DNA from: Cynocephalus volans
Taxonomy: Eukaryota; Chordata; Mammalia; Dermoptera; Cynocephalidae
Direction: 5' to 3'
NCBI RefSeq assembly: GCF_027409185.1
Contig: NC_084462.1
Coordinates: 87,096,179-87,160,178, forward strand
Length of the DNA stretch: 64,000 nt
Position numbers and translations under genes: made by a program. This document shows positions 44,151-57,599 of this stretch, one piece after another. Positions within the stretch are counted from its first letter, which is position 1; each line of letters begins with the position of its first letter. A model generated the notes under the pieces. That model saw only the letters and a program-made list of their open reading frames with translations. It searched no databases and had not been told where the DNA came from.

Positions 44151-47060
44151 ACTTTGAATTCACTGAGCTCCTTCGCTGGGTGTTCCAGGCCCTGGAGGCA
44201 GGACAGACAAGGCCCGGCTCTCAGGGACCTCACATTCTACCCAGGGAGTCAGATCATCAGCACATCAGCAAATAAACACCATGACGTATCCTCAGGGAGG
44301 GATGAATGTTTTGGAAGGAAGCAGGGGTTGTGACTGAGTGGGTGAGGCAGGGGCCAGGGATACTTGCAGAGGAGCTGACATCTGAGCTGAGTCCTGCATC
44401 ATGGGAAGGACCAGCCATGGGAAGGGCAGGGAGAGGGCATCAGGGCAGTGGTCACAGCAGTGTCCTGGGGCAAGGGAGGGCTTGGCCTGCTTGTGAAACA
44501 GAGGATAAGGTTTCTTCATATGGAAAACATATGGTAACGAAAATCTCTCTCCCCTTTGGACTTCATGAGCTAAGTACACAGAGCCCTTAGCAGAGTGCCT
44601 AGCAGTAGATGTTAGCTGTTTATTATTGTTCAGAAGATTGTTGCTAGAGGGCACATCCCACCCTAACTGAGACCCTATCTCTGTGGGACACAGTCCCCGT
44701 TTCCCTGTTTTGGCAACAGCACTTGCTGTTCCCTCTTTATGGGATGCACTACCCCACCTTCCCTCCCCCAGCCTGTCTGGCAAACCACTAACAATCCTTC
44801 AGCTCTCAGCTTGTTTCAGCGCAGCCACCACGCTGGCCTGGCAGGTCACCTCCCTGAGTGAAGTCCTGCAGCGCCTTCCTGAGGGCTGACAGCAAGACCC
44901 GGAATGCTTAGCCACGGAAGGCTCTGGAAGGACCTGGCCCCTGCCCCCAACTTCACCTGGCCGCGTTCACCACCCCAGCCCCCAAGCCACAAATGCAGGG
45001 CCTTTGTGTGCTGTGCCCTCCCCTGGGCTGCGCCCTCCTCTGCTCTCATCCTTCAGGTCTGACCTCAGACCTTACCTCCCCACCCCCTCTCTACTACTGT
45101 ATCTTATAGCACCCAGCTCTCCCTTCAAACATGCATCTCACATTGTGGTTCTAGATGTGTGTGATGGCTACTATTAACGTCAGCCTCCCCACTAAAGATG
45201 GAAAGCTCCAGAACAGGGACCGCATCTGTTTTGTTTCCCACTGGCACTTGAAACCTACTCAGTAAATATTTGTTGACGAATGTCGCCACCCTCTCTGAGG
45301 TGCTCCTCCCGCTGCTCAGTCCCTCCTCAGCCTCCTTTGCTGGCTCATCCCTTCTCTTTGGTCACTAGATGTTAGCGCTTCTCAGGGCCCGACCCCAGCC
45401 CTCCTCTCCTGTCATCTCCCTCCCTAAGTGGCCACACCCTCACCCACATGCCCACTGGCCTCCACGACTCCCTAAGTACACCTCCAGCCCCGGCTCTCCC
45501 CCAGCTGCAGACCTGTATCTCCAAGGCCCCGACGCCTCCCCGCGGATGTCTCAAGGCCTCTCAAACTCAGCACATCCCATGCTGAGCCCACAATTGTCTC
45601 CCTAAACCTGAGTCGAGTGCAGGGCTCCCCCATCCATCCAGTCAGGCAGGACAGAAACCTTAGTGTCAGTCTTGGTGCCTCCCGCCCCCACACACCTTAT
45701 ATCCCCCCGCATGGGGTACTCGTGATTTCACCCCTAAATACCACTTAACTGCATCAGTCTTCCCACCCCGCACTCGCCATGCCCTCCACCTGCACCGTCG
45801 CGTGGTGTCCGACCCGTCTCCTCGACTCCACTCTTGCCCGCCGTGTGCTGGCTCTGATGTGTTCTCCACGACAGCCACAGCCATGCTCAGGCTCATCTGA
45901 TCGAGTCGCTCCTACCTGAAGTCCCTCAGAGGCTTCTCATTGCTCTCAGAATAAAGCCAATTCCCCTCTGTGGCCCTGCCAGCCGGTCCTTCCTCCCTCT
46001 TCCTGCAAGTGCTGGGTGGGAATCCATCCTAGGTCTCAGGATGGATACAGGAGAGAAGCACAGCCTTGGGGCCTTCAGCAGGGTGGCTGAGGACAGTGTG
46101 GCGCTTTCTCTGGAGTCTGAGCTGGCCCAGGGCTAAGCAATGCTTTCAATGACCTCTTTCCATAGAGCCAGGCTCTTCAAATAACCTTTGTCTTTATACA
46201 TCTAGAATATGGGTCTGTCTCCCACTTCCCCTGCTGGGGCCCTCGCTGACTCAACTTCTGTCCTCAGTATTAGTGGGGGCTTCTCAGTCTAGTGTTGCTG
46301 ACACCAGGAGGCCTCCTCATTTGGAGACTGACGCAGAGGACGGTCTGCATCGTTACTGCGGTTCCTATGGGATCTCTCAGAAGCCAAGGATTGGGGTCCA
46401 CCTCCACTGATAAACAGGATCCAACACCTTGTCACTCTTCTGCTGCTGTCCCCTGCCCCAAGCCTCTGCCCTCCCCTCATGCAGCCTCCCTCAGCACAGC
46501 TGCCAGAGCTGTCCTGTCACCGAGATGTCAGGGCATGGCTCTGCTCCGCTTCAAATGCTCCCCTTCTTCCTCTGAGTACAAACCACAGTTCTTAACATAC
46601 CCAGGGCCGACCTGATTTGGCCTCGTTAACTCTCTGGTCTCAACTGGACTATGTTAACCCCTCGCCCTCTCTGTCAGCCGTCTGGCTGCTTGCTGTTCCT
46701 CAGCTCTACAGGAGCATTGAACTTACAAGCTCTGCCTAGAGCCTCCCCAGATAGCCCAGGATTCCCTCTCTCACTTCCTCCAGGGATTTGCTCAAAGGCC
46801 CCTTCTCGGGGACATCTTACCTGGCCTCCCAATCTGAAATCACCCCCTCCCCACACCTCCTATCCCCTCTCTCAGCTCTGTTTTTTCTCTTTAGCACTTA
46901 TCACCATGCAACAGACCATATATTCTACATATTGATCTCATTTATGATCATCCCTTCCCAATAGAACATAAACCTCATGAAGGCAGGGGCTTTGTCAGCT
47001 TTCTTGTTTCTGATCTGCCATGCCTAGAACAGTGCCTGCTGCATGAATCTGTGCTCCACA
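44150..47060 (+). repeat. L2-rich segment (several fragments)
   Basis: At least four L2-like pieces: 44160-44480, 44790-45290, 45750-45990 and 46500-47060. The 3'-end signatures are clear at 45050-45290 and 46790-47050 ('ctttagcacttatcaccatg', 'cagtgcctgctgcatg'). All plus strand. Open frames here have no other support. Confidence 0.7.
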
Positions 47061-48532
47061 ATGAAGGAACAATGCTCTTCTGCCTTCCCTGGGTGTGGGC
47101 TGCATGCTGAGCCTGTCTGCTCAAGATCAGGGATCTGCCTCAGGCCTTGCCAAGACCACTCCTTTCCCTCCTGCCCCAAACCCATTTCTAGCATGGGGCC
47201 CCCCAAAGTCTGCCCTCATGCTGAATCCTCAGGACTTGATCACATTTTTGGAGTCCTCCTAGGATAAACAAATGTCTGCACACTGACAGTCATGATTATT
47301 CTTCTCCAATCCTCATTTATAATTATTATTCTACGTGTAATGATTCATTACTGCTCTGTGATTCCAGTTGTAATTGCTGGCCTTCTGAGGACTGGGCCAG
47401 CTTGGACTGTGTGCCCATTTTCACAGGGGCTGCCCCCAGACACGTGAGCAGGCAGGCCTTGCCAAGTGGCAGAGGTGCTCAGCAGTTCTCTTCCTCTCCA
47501 CTGGCTCTCACTTCAACTGCTTATGGGAATAAAAGCAGAGGTACTAAAAGAGGTAATGATGCTGTCTGGAAGAATTTTCTAGTATTTCTTCTAGTCTAGG
47601 GCCTGTCCAGGTGAGTTTGGGTAGCAGAACCAGGAGACTGAATATAAGAGGATGTAGTGGAGTCTCTAGCTACAAGCAACCTCTCCCTGCCCCTCAGCAG
47701 TGGCCTTGACTGGTGGCCAGGAGTCAGGCCTTCCTAGAGGCCTCCTGTGTAGTCTTTTGCCCATGCACTTGAGCCCCCACCATGCCATGTACCCGCTTCC
47801 TTCATGTGAATCTGCCCTGTCCTGCTCCATGAAGTCCCCAAGACTGGGGCTCAGAGCCCTTCAGAAGCTGCCATACCTGTCCCCCAGCCTCCTGCTAAGC
47901 TCTGCACCAGTCCCCGCTTCTCACTGCTCCCGAGACACATCTGACACCTTGGTGCTTCTGGGCCTTTGCTAGGTGGTGGCAATGCCCTCACTCACAACAT
48001 GGCAGAGGAAGTCCCTCTGAGACCCCAGCCACAACTTTGTAATCACGCTGTGATCTCCAAAGAAGGGACCCTCTGACCTGAGACGAGCCTCAGGGAGGCC
48101 CAGGTGCTGCCTTTCCTCTAGCGAGGAAAATCTTCTTCAGGGGCCAACACCAGTTCATTAATTTTCAACCACACATGGATTTGCTTTGCAGGAGGAGGCA
48201 ATAGAGGGCAAGACAGGGGCTGAACCTCAAAAGAACGTGGAGCATTGGCACCTGTGGCTGTCATGCAGCCCATGAGCACCCCTCCCTTTCCACCTTTCTG
48301 GCTGCATCAGAGCCAGCAGAAGGGTGGAATCAGTTGGAAATAAACATTTGTCAGAGTTGGACCAAAAAGAATGCTCTTGGCATTCCAGAATGTATGGCTT
48401 GCAGGTGAGAGTTAAACCAGTTCTTCATGCAGAGATCAAACACCTTAGCCCGAAGCATGCAGCTTTAGCCCATCCCCAGTGCAATCACAGAGACAAGCAA
48501 CAAGGAAATTAATGAGAGGAGCTGCCAAATAC

Positions 48533-48640
48533 CCATTTTTCCTTTTCTTCCATTTGCTCCTTTTTCGCCTTTTGGGCCCTGGGGACCAGGCTGTCCATCT
48601 GATCCATTGTGTCCTGGTTGCCCACCAACTCCTGGAGGTC
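48533..48640 (-). CDS. GLDN: GLDN exon 4: collagen-like segment
   Basis: This 108-nt phase 1-1 exon encodes [15 protein letters not shown] and continues with Gly-X-Y triplets, including [18 protein letters not shown]. The GEK triplet is a typical helix-stabilising charged triplet. Acceptor TGATGCAG and donor GTATTT flank it. Only 314 bp separate it from the microexon, while intron 4 is nearly 10.8 kb. The opposite strand shows an overlapping open frame that is only a shadow of this exon. Confidence 0.93.
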
Positions 48641-48954
48641 CTGCATCAAAACATGGAAAAATCTTAAAATCTTTAAAAATCTTCACTGAAGTTAATGTGA
48701 TTTCCTTTAGCTGGTGAAACTGAGCAGGACTGCCCACATCCTCTCCTGCTCCTTCCCTTCCTTCTCCATCTGAAGCAGTAACAGGTAGGGGGATGGGGAT
48801 GGCAGGTTCTCAAGTGAGAGGGGCAGGAAGGAAGGGTTCCTAGCCAGGGCTGCCTCCAGGCTCCTCCCCAATCCCGTCTGTCCCTTCTGAGGGATCCTGG
48901 GGATCAAGCCACTCATAGCCTCCCCTTAAACTAGAAAAGTCCATGGTCTCTTAC
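48641..48954 (-). other. GLDN intron 3
   Basis: A short 314-bp intron between the 18-nt exon 3 and exon 4. No recognisable repeat or other feature is seen. Short flanking introns may help define the microexon. Confidence 0.7.
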
Positions 48955-48972
48955 CTGGTGGGCCAGGTGGTC
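48955..48972 (-). CDS. GLDN: GLDN exon 3: 18-nt collagen microexon
   Basis: On the minus strand, a polypyrimidine tract and TTGTAG acceptor are followed 18 nt later by a GTAAGAG donor. The exon contributes 2 + 15 + 1 nt and so adds exactly two Gly-Pro-Pro triplets in phase 1-1. Upstream and downstream exons also join in frame if it is skipped, which would shorten the collagen helix by two triplets. Identification rests on splice sites, phase and Gly-X-Y periodicity. Confidence 0.85.
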
Positions 48973-49879
48973 CTACAACAGAAAAAGAAATTCAGATGAT
49001 AAATCACACAGGCGGGAGAAAGCAAAATCGGCACCACACCCAAAAAACAGAGAGCTCCCTCCCCACCTCAAATCATCTACTGACCCTAAGGAACCAATCC
49101 ACATCTTTTATTTAGAACTCATTATATTTGGCCAAAAGATCCTTAAAAATAATTCCACAAAGACCCACTTGCCAACCAAAACACTTAAGATTCAAGGGAC
49201 CAAGAATAATTCCTGAGCTGGCTTCACTATGAATTCATGAAATTAGTCATCTCTCAAGCAGTCAACCTAATTAACTGCGGGTCATTGATAGAAAGGGGGG
49301 CACTAGTGTGGCCCTGGTGTAGGCTAGGTGCAGCAAATGGAGGTGCTGTTATCGCAGGCTGGGACCTGTCTGTCACGAAGGGAGTCCTCAGTGCTCACAT
49401 GCAGCCAGCTTGTCTCCTCTGGGCTGCCAAGGGGAGCTGAGAGCAGAAGCTGGCTCGCTGGGTCTCTGTTTTGTTGCCTGAAAGAGCCTGAGAAAAACTG
49501 AGGGCCCAGATCAGGTAACAAATACTTTCCTTAGCGTGTAATCACCCAAGGATCTAAAGAGTACAGATGAATCATTTACACATAGTCTAGCAAAATGGTC
49601 TTGCTTCCACAGACAGGAGTTTCTTATTGTGCACTATTCTATTTGAGCACTCAGACAAGCTAATGAGGTTGCCACATGAGAGTTGAGTTCCTTTTGTTTC
49701 TCTAAACCACATATAATGATTACCAGTATAGGAGTGGAAAGGTCTTTCCATAAATCCAAGCCTATGACCATTCAAAAAACAAGAATTTACTAAGCACTGA
49801 CTATCTGCACCTACTTGACCAAGAAATCTCAGTCCCCATGTCTGTTGTGTTCACAGTCTATGCACAGTAGATGGACTCT

Positions 49880-50300
49880 TTGAAACCACAATGCAATATG
49901 AGAGAGCTACAAAAAACAGCCACCCAAAGGAGTACTGGGGCAGGCTGGGCACACAGCAGTCAGAGAAGGCTTCCCAAGAAGGTGAGCCTTGAGCTGTGGC
50001 GCTGAAGAAATGATAACCTTTAGATGGCTGCAGATGAAGGCCAGGCATTCCATGCAGGGGACCAGCAGGAACAAAGGTACACGATGGGAACTTGGAAGTC
50101 AGGGCAGGAGAAAGAAAGAGGATTGGCCAAGCTGGAGTGTGTAGAGATGAGATTGAATAGGGTCTTAGGTGGGGTGGACTTGAATGCCAAGCCAAGGGGT
50201 ATAGACCATATCTGCAAGGCAGTAGGGGCGATAGTAGATTCTTAATCAGGGGGATGACACTGTGAAATCAGTGAGGTTTGAGATCCTCTTTGAAGCTGGA
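49880..50300 (+). repeat. L2-like fragment
   Basis: 'ggcaggctgggcacacagca', 'aggccaggcattccatgcag' and 'gggtcttaggtggggtggac' follow a common L2-associated pattern. Confidence 0.45.
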
Positions 50301-51849
50301 AGTTGAATAGAACTAGGTGGAACGAGATGAGAGAGGCACAGAGAGATAAAACGTGGCAGGGGCGGGGGAGGGTGAGGGGAAGTGGAGAAAGTACCTAGAA
50401 GAGCTCTGTAGTTTAAACCAGTAACAAGGTTTTCGATAAATGTGGGGGCTCTAGAGTCGTAGAGAAAGGTAGAAATTCAAGAAGTATTTCACAGAATGAG
50501 CAAGACTACATGTCTGATTGGGTAGGGGGCAAAGGAAGACAACTGAGGGCATGGGATACCGCCAGATAGATGAGGGGACTATTGGAAGAACAGGTGTTTG
50601 AGGGTGTGCTTTCAGTACGCACAGTCCTACTTTGGGCAAAAATGACTTGGTGAAAATGGCATCATCACATTCTCTAGAGTCCCTACAGCCTGTGGCTACA
50701 CAACTTTACCACCAGATGGCGCACATGTGCTGGAAAGGGGGTGATGTGACTGTGAATAGAGGTTGGGGGAAACCCATCGATCATCGTTCCTGACTACAGA
50801 TGGAGCCAGATTCAGATGTACAGACCGGTGGAAGGACAATCTGACCGTAAGAAGCAAGAATTGATTGTATAGAGCAGGCTTCAAGAGTTCCCAGGACAGT
50901 TCAATAAACATGTCCTTGCAGCGGGACTACTGGTGAGAACTCCTGCTGGAGCTGGATATTTAGGATCCATTAGCCATGGCCAAGGGCCTCACTATGGTGA
51001 AATGCTTAGATTAGGGTTTCCTGAAAGAGCTCTACTGACACCCTATGGCTACAGTCCTATCAGAGAAATCCACAGAATCACCTGCAATGTTTGTTAAATG
51101 CAGATACCTGGGCCCCATCTGGAAATTGGAATGCAGTCTGGATTTACAGTGCGGCCCAGGAACCTGTGTTTTTACCAAGCACCACAGGTGACTTGGCTGC
51201 AGATGGTCATGGGCCCCCAAAGTGATGTGAAAATTTTCTGGGAAAAGAATCAGTCACAAATAGCAGAGCCTTCAAGGGGTCCCTGAACCTAAATAGGTTC
51301 AGAGCTGCTATTCTCAAGGGAAGAGTAAAATGTTCAGGCCAGATTTCGGGATGGAAGGGCGGAGGGCCACACCCCAGCTTGAGGGAGGCAGGTGAGGGAA
51401 GAGGAAGCAGGAAAGAGAGAGAGTAGTCAGAAGACATGCAGGAGGGAATTCTGCAGGTAACAGAAGAAACCCAAAACTGCGTCAAATAATATCAAATGTC
51501 ATGATGTGTGCTAACTGTGCATTTAAAAAAACGTCTTCCAGCATATTTCCTCACTTCCTGACCCGTCTCCCCTTCTTGAGTGCCAGACCCTCTACGAATC
51601 CACATTCACGCTAATACTGCATGTAGGGCTGGTGTCCTGGGCCTGCCACTGGTGCAGGTGCACAGGGCTCACCTCAGAAGGGGGCTCTGTGCTTGGGTTT
51701 AATGCTCTGTGGCTGCCGTGTAGAAATTCTTAACAATTTTATCTTTGCATGTATGTTTAGTAAGTGAAGTGCATGGGACAGTGGCGCATGCAGTGGAGCC
51801 TTGGTTATCACACCCTCTGGTGAGGCAAGGCTTTGTGTTCTCCAAACTC

Positions 51850-52260
51850 GGTGTCATGGTCCTCTTCCTGGACCCACAGAAAGACTATACTTCCCAGCTC
51901 TTCTTGCAGATAGGGTGGGGCAGGTGAAAGATGGGGTCTGGCCAGGGGGATCCATCTTGGGGAAGTGAGACCCTTCCAGGCCTGGCCTTTAAAAGCACTG
52001 AGTGCTGTCCTTTGCTCTCTGATCTTTGGGGGAGACGTTGGTGCCTGGTGTTGAGATGATGGAACCACAGCATGGCAGCAGCCCGCATCCCTGAATCTCC
52101 AGGGGAAGCAGTACTGCCTTGGAGAGTCATCCATACTCCACTGGACTTTGTGGAGTGAGAAATAAGCCTTTGCTGTGTTAAGCCACGGATATTTTAGTTT
52201 GTTACCCAAGCATGGCCTAACATTTCCTGACAAATACACCCCTCTATCTTCATGATAATT
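51850..52260 (+). repeat. Ancient LTR-like repeat
   Basis: 'tatacttcccagctcttctt', 'ggcctttaaaagcactgag' and 'aaataagcctttgctgtgtt', then 'aagccacggatattttagtt', fit an old mammalian LTR (MLT-like). Family uncertain. Confidence 0.45.
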
Positions 52261-55200
52261 TATCACATCTCCCCCCACCTTTTTTCCCAGGTAAGCTCTG
52301 GTGAGTTCCTACTACTAGCAAACAGAAGAATCTTAATTGAGACAGGACATACAGACCCTGCAGTTATGGGGAATTAATAATAAAGAAGTATAAAGCTCAC
52401 TCCCTATCCTCAAGAGTGGCACTGGTCGGTGGCTGATGCTGCAGGCCTCTGGACAACCTGACGACCTGGCATCTCCTGCCATTCCAAATCAAAGGGAAGA
52501 AAATCACCTCCAGGAAGCTCTAATTTCCCCCAGTAGCCTCCTCTTTCCCCCTGGGATGGTGTCAAAACAAGTGTGGCCTGACCCAAGGCACCTGCACAGC
52601 ACAGCAATGACCATAAAAGAAATGGCTACACATTTCCCAAAGCCTTGTTGATAGAAAAATCAAAGAAGCCAAACCAAACCAAACAGAAGCACTTCAGAAA
52701 GTGAGGCCTGGTTCTGCTGCCTTAGAAAGCACTGAAGGTGCTCTCCATAAACCTGATGCTGCCCAGACCGGGGGTCTGTAGGCCTGAGTCTCCCTCACTC
52801 CGCCTCCGAGCAGGGACTCCCTAGGGCCCAGGCTTCCTGGTGGCCACAGCTTCAGAGCCAGACAGGAGCTCTGGCCAAAGGGGCAGTGGTCCCCCCTTTC
52901 CCGTGAGAGTCAGGAATGCTTGGCTCTCCTTCAGGGATGGCCTGAGAGGGGCCAAGTTCTCACACTTGGAGACTGAATCCACCAACACTAAAACAACCAG
53001 CTAGTTTGGTCAGTGCATACAACTGAGTGAAAACATGATCAGTTGCACCAGCTGTTGCTGAGTACAGCCCATGCATTCGTTTACCAAGATGGCACTGGCT
53101 GCAGCTTTGAGGCCTAACTTCTCACCTATCTGCACTGGTATACCCTCTGTAGCCACCCTTGCCACCAGCTATTGGGCCAGTCACCCTAAGGCACCTGACT
53201 TGGAAAGGTATTTTTCCTCATGTCCCCATTAAACCACAGCTTCAGTTCAACCCTATTTACAGGGTGCATTTCAACTTTATATGACCGTGGTAATAATAAA
53301 AAATTAGAGTAGGGATGGCAGATACGTTTTGCTTCAAGTGACAGTTCCAATCAATTAGTAGTGGTTTTCTAGAACACCAGAAAAGAATGACATGAGGCCA
53401 TGCTCAGCAGGAACTGAGACAGACTACTGATGTTTGCCTTGGTGTATGATAAGGGAGTAGGGAGAAGTGCTATCACTGGGTTAGGGTCACTTGGCTGCAA
53501 GGAGAATGGGCACTGTAGATTTGAAGTGCCTCTGCCCCAAAAAGCAGCTCAGCAACGTGATGGTTTACACATTTTCCAACAAGTCCATACGTAGAGGCCA
53601 CTGTAAGTGAAGAATAGCCCTTCTTCAAGATACCTGCTCCTGCAGAAGATATGCTTCTGGGTTCCCAAGGAAATCTGGGCTCAGGAATAAAATGTATCCA
53701 GAGAAGCATATGTTGTTTGACAAATTCTGCACTAACAAAAACACCTAACTACTCTAACGAGGGAATTACCCTCACTATTCACCTGAGATGTTAAAGGCTG
53801 CACACAACTATGTAGCATCTGTCCTGCTCTACATAGCAACCACAGTTAAGCCAAGGAAAAGAAGCAGGAACAGAATTTCATAGTCACAGCTTGACTAGCC
53901 TGAAGGTATAAGTGCCTGCCTCTTCAAAGATGAATCCAGCATACAGCCAGGTCCTGTTCTCAGGTTCCAAGCCCAGGCTCTGCCCTGGTGAACCCTCCTA
54001 CCCGGCATCTTCTTAGGGCTCTAGACCAAGGCTCTCTGCCTACCCCTTGAAGTTGCCCAGTTCAGTCCTATGTCCTGCCACTCACCCTTCTGCCCCCAGT
54101 CCAGGCAGTGTGGTCTATCCCAAGGCTCCTTCCTGCTTTACAACTTCTACTTTTCACACCTAAGTTTTAATGGAAGAGCTCTCTGTGCAGAAGGAGGCCT
54201 AATTTCAAGCTGGCATGAAAGGAGAAAGTGCTGGCTTTTGAAAAGCATTTTGAGGTGCCAAAGAATAACCTAATCAACCCATTTCCAGAGCAGATGCGGT
54301 CCCCCGCTCCCCGTCAATCTCCCCTGAGTGGTTTCAATAGCTCTGTCCTGAGCATTCACCGCACAGCCTGGCTCTCAGGTCCATCACTATACAAATCAAA
54401 AAGGAAGAGGCTTTTCCTAAACGCTTCAACAAGGCTTTTGTGCCTGTGATTCCATCCATCTGAGCATTTCTCCAGCACTCATTACTGTCATATGTGGGAA
54501 CTCTGAAAAGGGACTTCCAGAGATGGAAGAAAGGTGCTTAAGCCACAAGAGTTATAGAATAAAGGACCAAGCTGTTCTGAAGATGTTTAATTTTCTGTGA
54601 GGGCCAAAATGTGACTTGAGTAATTCAAGTAGCATTTCCCAAGAAGCCACAGAATTACAGTTTTTCTCTTGGAGGCCAAAATAAGTGAAAGAGAATCAGA
54701 CTTGGCTTTGGGGTTCATGAGGGAAGATTCTTTCTTACCAGCTCACCACCTCCATTCACTCACTCACATATACCACAGGTTTATGGATCCAGCAAACTTA
54801 CATTGTGCTCCTAATGCACAGCAGATAATGAGAGGGACTGGGGAGAATACTGCAGAAAAGGGCAAGGTTCCTTACAACCCAGTACTTGCTGCGCAGGGTT
54901 TCTCAGCCCTGTGATGTGCTAGGCCACTGACTGACAAAAGCTTCAGATGGCTTCAAACTCTTGGGGTTATCTTCTAAAGCACAAGGGGCCGTGCTTTTAC
55001 TCCGTAATATACTGTTCTCATGAAAAATAATTTCCCCCTCCCCCGTGTCCTCAGAATGCCATGGCCTTTTGGTGAGGCAGGAAATGCAGTGTCTGAAATC
55101 AGCCTTGGCCAGAGCCTTCCATAGCTTGGGGAACAACGATGGGGTGACTGCTCTGGGGTCTGTGTCCTCCCTTGTGCTCACTTTCTGAAGGCAGGAGGCA

Positions 55201-55841
55201 GATGTCCCTCCCCCCAGGCGAGGCTCAGAACTCTGTCACACATGGGTACAGATAAAATTCCTGCCATAAGGCTTGCTGGGCCTCCTGCTTAGTTCCTTTC
55301 CTCCTTTCTGTGTCTTGATCCATTGAGTGGAGGGGAACAGGGTGAGACCAACCTCCATCCCACCTGGCACATGGTAAGCACCATGTGGAGCACTCTTCAT
55401 GAAAAGTATTTTCTTGACTACTTAGCAATCTGCTTCCAGAGCTTCCTGTTCATGCTATATACATGATGTAGGGAAAAAATTACTTCTGAAAACTCTACTT
55501 CTCTAGTCAAAGAACTCTACCTCTTAGCAAGGTCTTTTCCCTTCTTTCTTTCCCCTTTTTTAAAACTAACGGGAATAAGGAAAACATCTATGGCCCTGGT
55601 TCAAGATCTCACCCATTTCTAATTACCCAAGTCCTAGTTATTATCCATGGCTATATTTCTATGGGAATACCTAAAACATTTTTCATAATTATATTGCAAT
55701 TGGTTTCAGTCCATTAAAAACATCCGGTGAAAGTAAACCAACATGTATTTTAATAACATAAAGTACTCCGAGGTGTGCATTCTGCCACCGGCCTTTGGCT
55801 AGTTCACGCTTTCACTGTGGGAGCAACTCTTGGTGGCCTAC

Positions 55842-55893
55842 CTGTCAGGCAGATGCCCTTGGTGCTGTTGCACAGGTCCACCATCACCCGGAC
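55842..55893 (-). CDS. GLDN: GLDN exon 2: extracellular stem ending in first collagen Gly
   Basis: This 52-nt exon is bounded by a pyrimidine-rich acceptor ending TGCAG and a GTAGG donor. It opens in phase 0 and reads VRVMVDLCNSTKGICLT, leaving one G that completes a glycine codon with the next exon. It holds two cysteines and an N-S-T sequon, the juxtamembrane stem just before the collagen region. No upstream exon joins it within the window. Confidence 0.9.
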
Positions 55894-56439
55894 CTGCAGG
55901 GGAGAGAGGGGCGTGAACAGCAGACCGGAGGCAGCGGGCCCTGAACTTGCCCTCTATTCAGACCAGCAGAAAGCAATCAGAAAAATTCACCAAGTAACTT
56001 CGGGAGAATATGCAGAAGTCCCAAGAAAATAGTTAACACTGAAAAGAAATCCTTAAAAGATCTAAGGATATTTGGTATCAGCAGCTCATCCAACAACATC
56101 ATCAACAGAACTTCCTTGATTTCTATCTGTTGGAGTGAGCAGGATTGAAGCCATGTTGGGACCTAAAACCACCTGGGCTGCAGAGGGCAGATTTTCAAAA
56201 GGACAGTTTTTTTTTTCTCTCCACTCTTTCTTCCCATCCCCAACATCCCCAACTTTCTTATCTTGCTTGCTAAATAGGAAAACAAGGCTGAGAAGTTAAT
56301 CAGTACTTTGCAAAGCTAACAGTTCTTTTCTTGAGACTCATAGAGTTTTGAGAAGTGATCAAGGCCAAATGACTGGAAGCTGACCTTGGGCACCAGCTAA
56401 ATCAACCAGAGCTCTGCGAAGCAAAACTATGCAAAAGAC

Positions 56440-56840
56440 TGCGGAAAAGATGATTCTACTCCAGAGCAAATCAAATTCTTGCAGGGTCCTGAGATAACAG
56501 CAGAGATGAGAACAGAAACCAGAAGAAGCCTTGGCGAGACCTTGTACCTGACTCGTGGAGGCGGACTCCTCGTAGCTCACTCAGCTTGAACCTTCAGAGT
56601 TGCATATACTACCCAGACCCTGAGATAAAGATGGGAGCAGAAACCAGACAGAGTCTTGACGAGACCTCGCACCTGAGACTTTGCATGAAGCCCTCGCTGC
56701 TCATGTGCCTCTCCCTCCTGCTTTTCATTTTCCCACGTTCCATCCCCTCATCCCCCTTTAAAACCCTCCCAGTAAATCTAAGCCATTGAGATGGGATAGC
56801 CTACCATCTCCTTCGGCTGAAATACCTGCTTTTCTAACAT
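56440..56840 (+). repeat. LTR-like repeat with internal duplication
   Basis: CCTGAGATAA...GAGCAGAAACC blocks at about 56484-56550 and 56614-56680 are near-copies about 130 bp apart. CCCTTTAAAACCCTCCC upstream and GTAAATC-type sequence downstream look like a retroviral TATA and poly(A) region. Confidence 0.4.
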
Positions 56841-57599
56841 GAACCATTTGACTTCTGATGTTTTTTTTGGTTGTTGTTGTTTTTTTTTTTTTTCTCAAGG
56901 GCACAGACAGCCGGACCTGAGTTCGGTAACACATTGAATTCTGATAAGATAAATGATGGTGAGGTAATCGCCAAATTCAGTTTTCACCGTAGTAATGAGC
57001 TCCCCCGCCCTCAGCCTCTGAAGGCTTCTGATCATGTGAAAAAGTGGTGCACGTACAAAGGCTTCTATGTTTTCTCTCTTGCTGCTTTTAAGACACAAGC
57101 TTTGTCTTTGGCTTTAGAGAATATTTCTTTATAATACCTGTGGGCCTGAATAAAGTGTGGGGGTGAGCCTAGTGGCCAGGAGTGAGCACTTGCTCACTGG
57201 GTGAGCACCAGTGAGGTACCTGACCTCTAGACATGTTGGTTTCCTTCCCTGGAAATGTGAATAATACAAGCACATGCCAACTCAGGACCTGGCACATAGA
57301 AACTGCCCCTAGATGGTAGCGACTCTCATGCCATGTGGACACTATCCACTCACCACTGGATGACCCCCCTGTGGTGGGGGTTGCTGCAGCGAAGGGTTAG
57401 TTAGACTGATCTTGAAACTGAGCCTGCATAGGGATTTCTCTTAAAAGTTTTCTTTTTCCTTCCTTTGCCCATTTACTTAGTTTCCATATGCTTAAATGTA
57501 ATGAACCAGAGCCGAGTCTCCCTCCTCTTCTCTTGCTTTCCTGATCAATCTTTTTCAGTAAAGGCATTCCAAAGAAGCGCCAGGCTGATGCAGATTGTG

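Larger units (their letters stand above)
37757..48532 (-). other. GLDN intron 4
   Basis: A 10.8-kb intron. It holds a MER2-like element, an L1 RT fragment, several MIRs, a SINE and a long L2-rich stretch from 43.2 to 47.1 kb, each listed separately. The spans 38200-39290, 39800-42400 and 47100-48500 show no gene and nothing I can name beyond scattered degenerate repeat-like words. Confidence 0.6.
48973..55841 (-). other. GLDN intron 2
   Basis: A 6.9-kb intron. It contains L2-like sequence (about 49.9-50.3 kb) and an LTR-like stretch (about 51.85-52.26 kb). The rest, including 49000-49850, 50300-51800 and 52300-55840, shows no gene and no repeat I can identify. Open frames here are short and without motifs. 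Confidence 0.5.

Noticed and set aside
44150..47060. Several 60-160 codon frames in the L2-rich segment as small genes
   Set aside because: They fall in L2 repeats, lack splice structure and domains, and occur on both strands alike.
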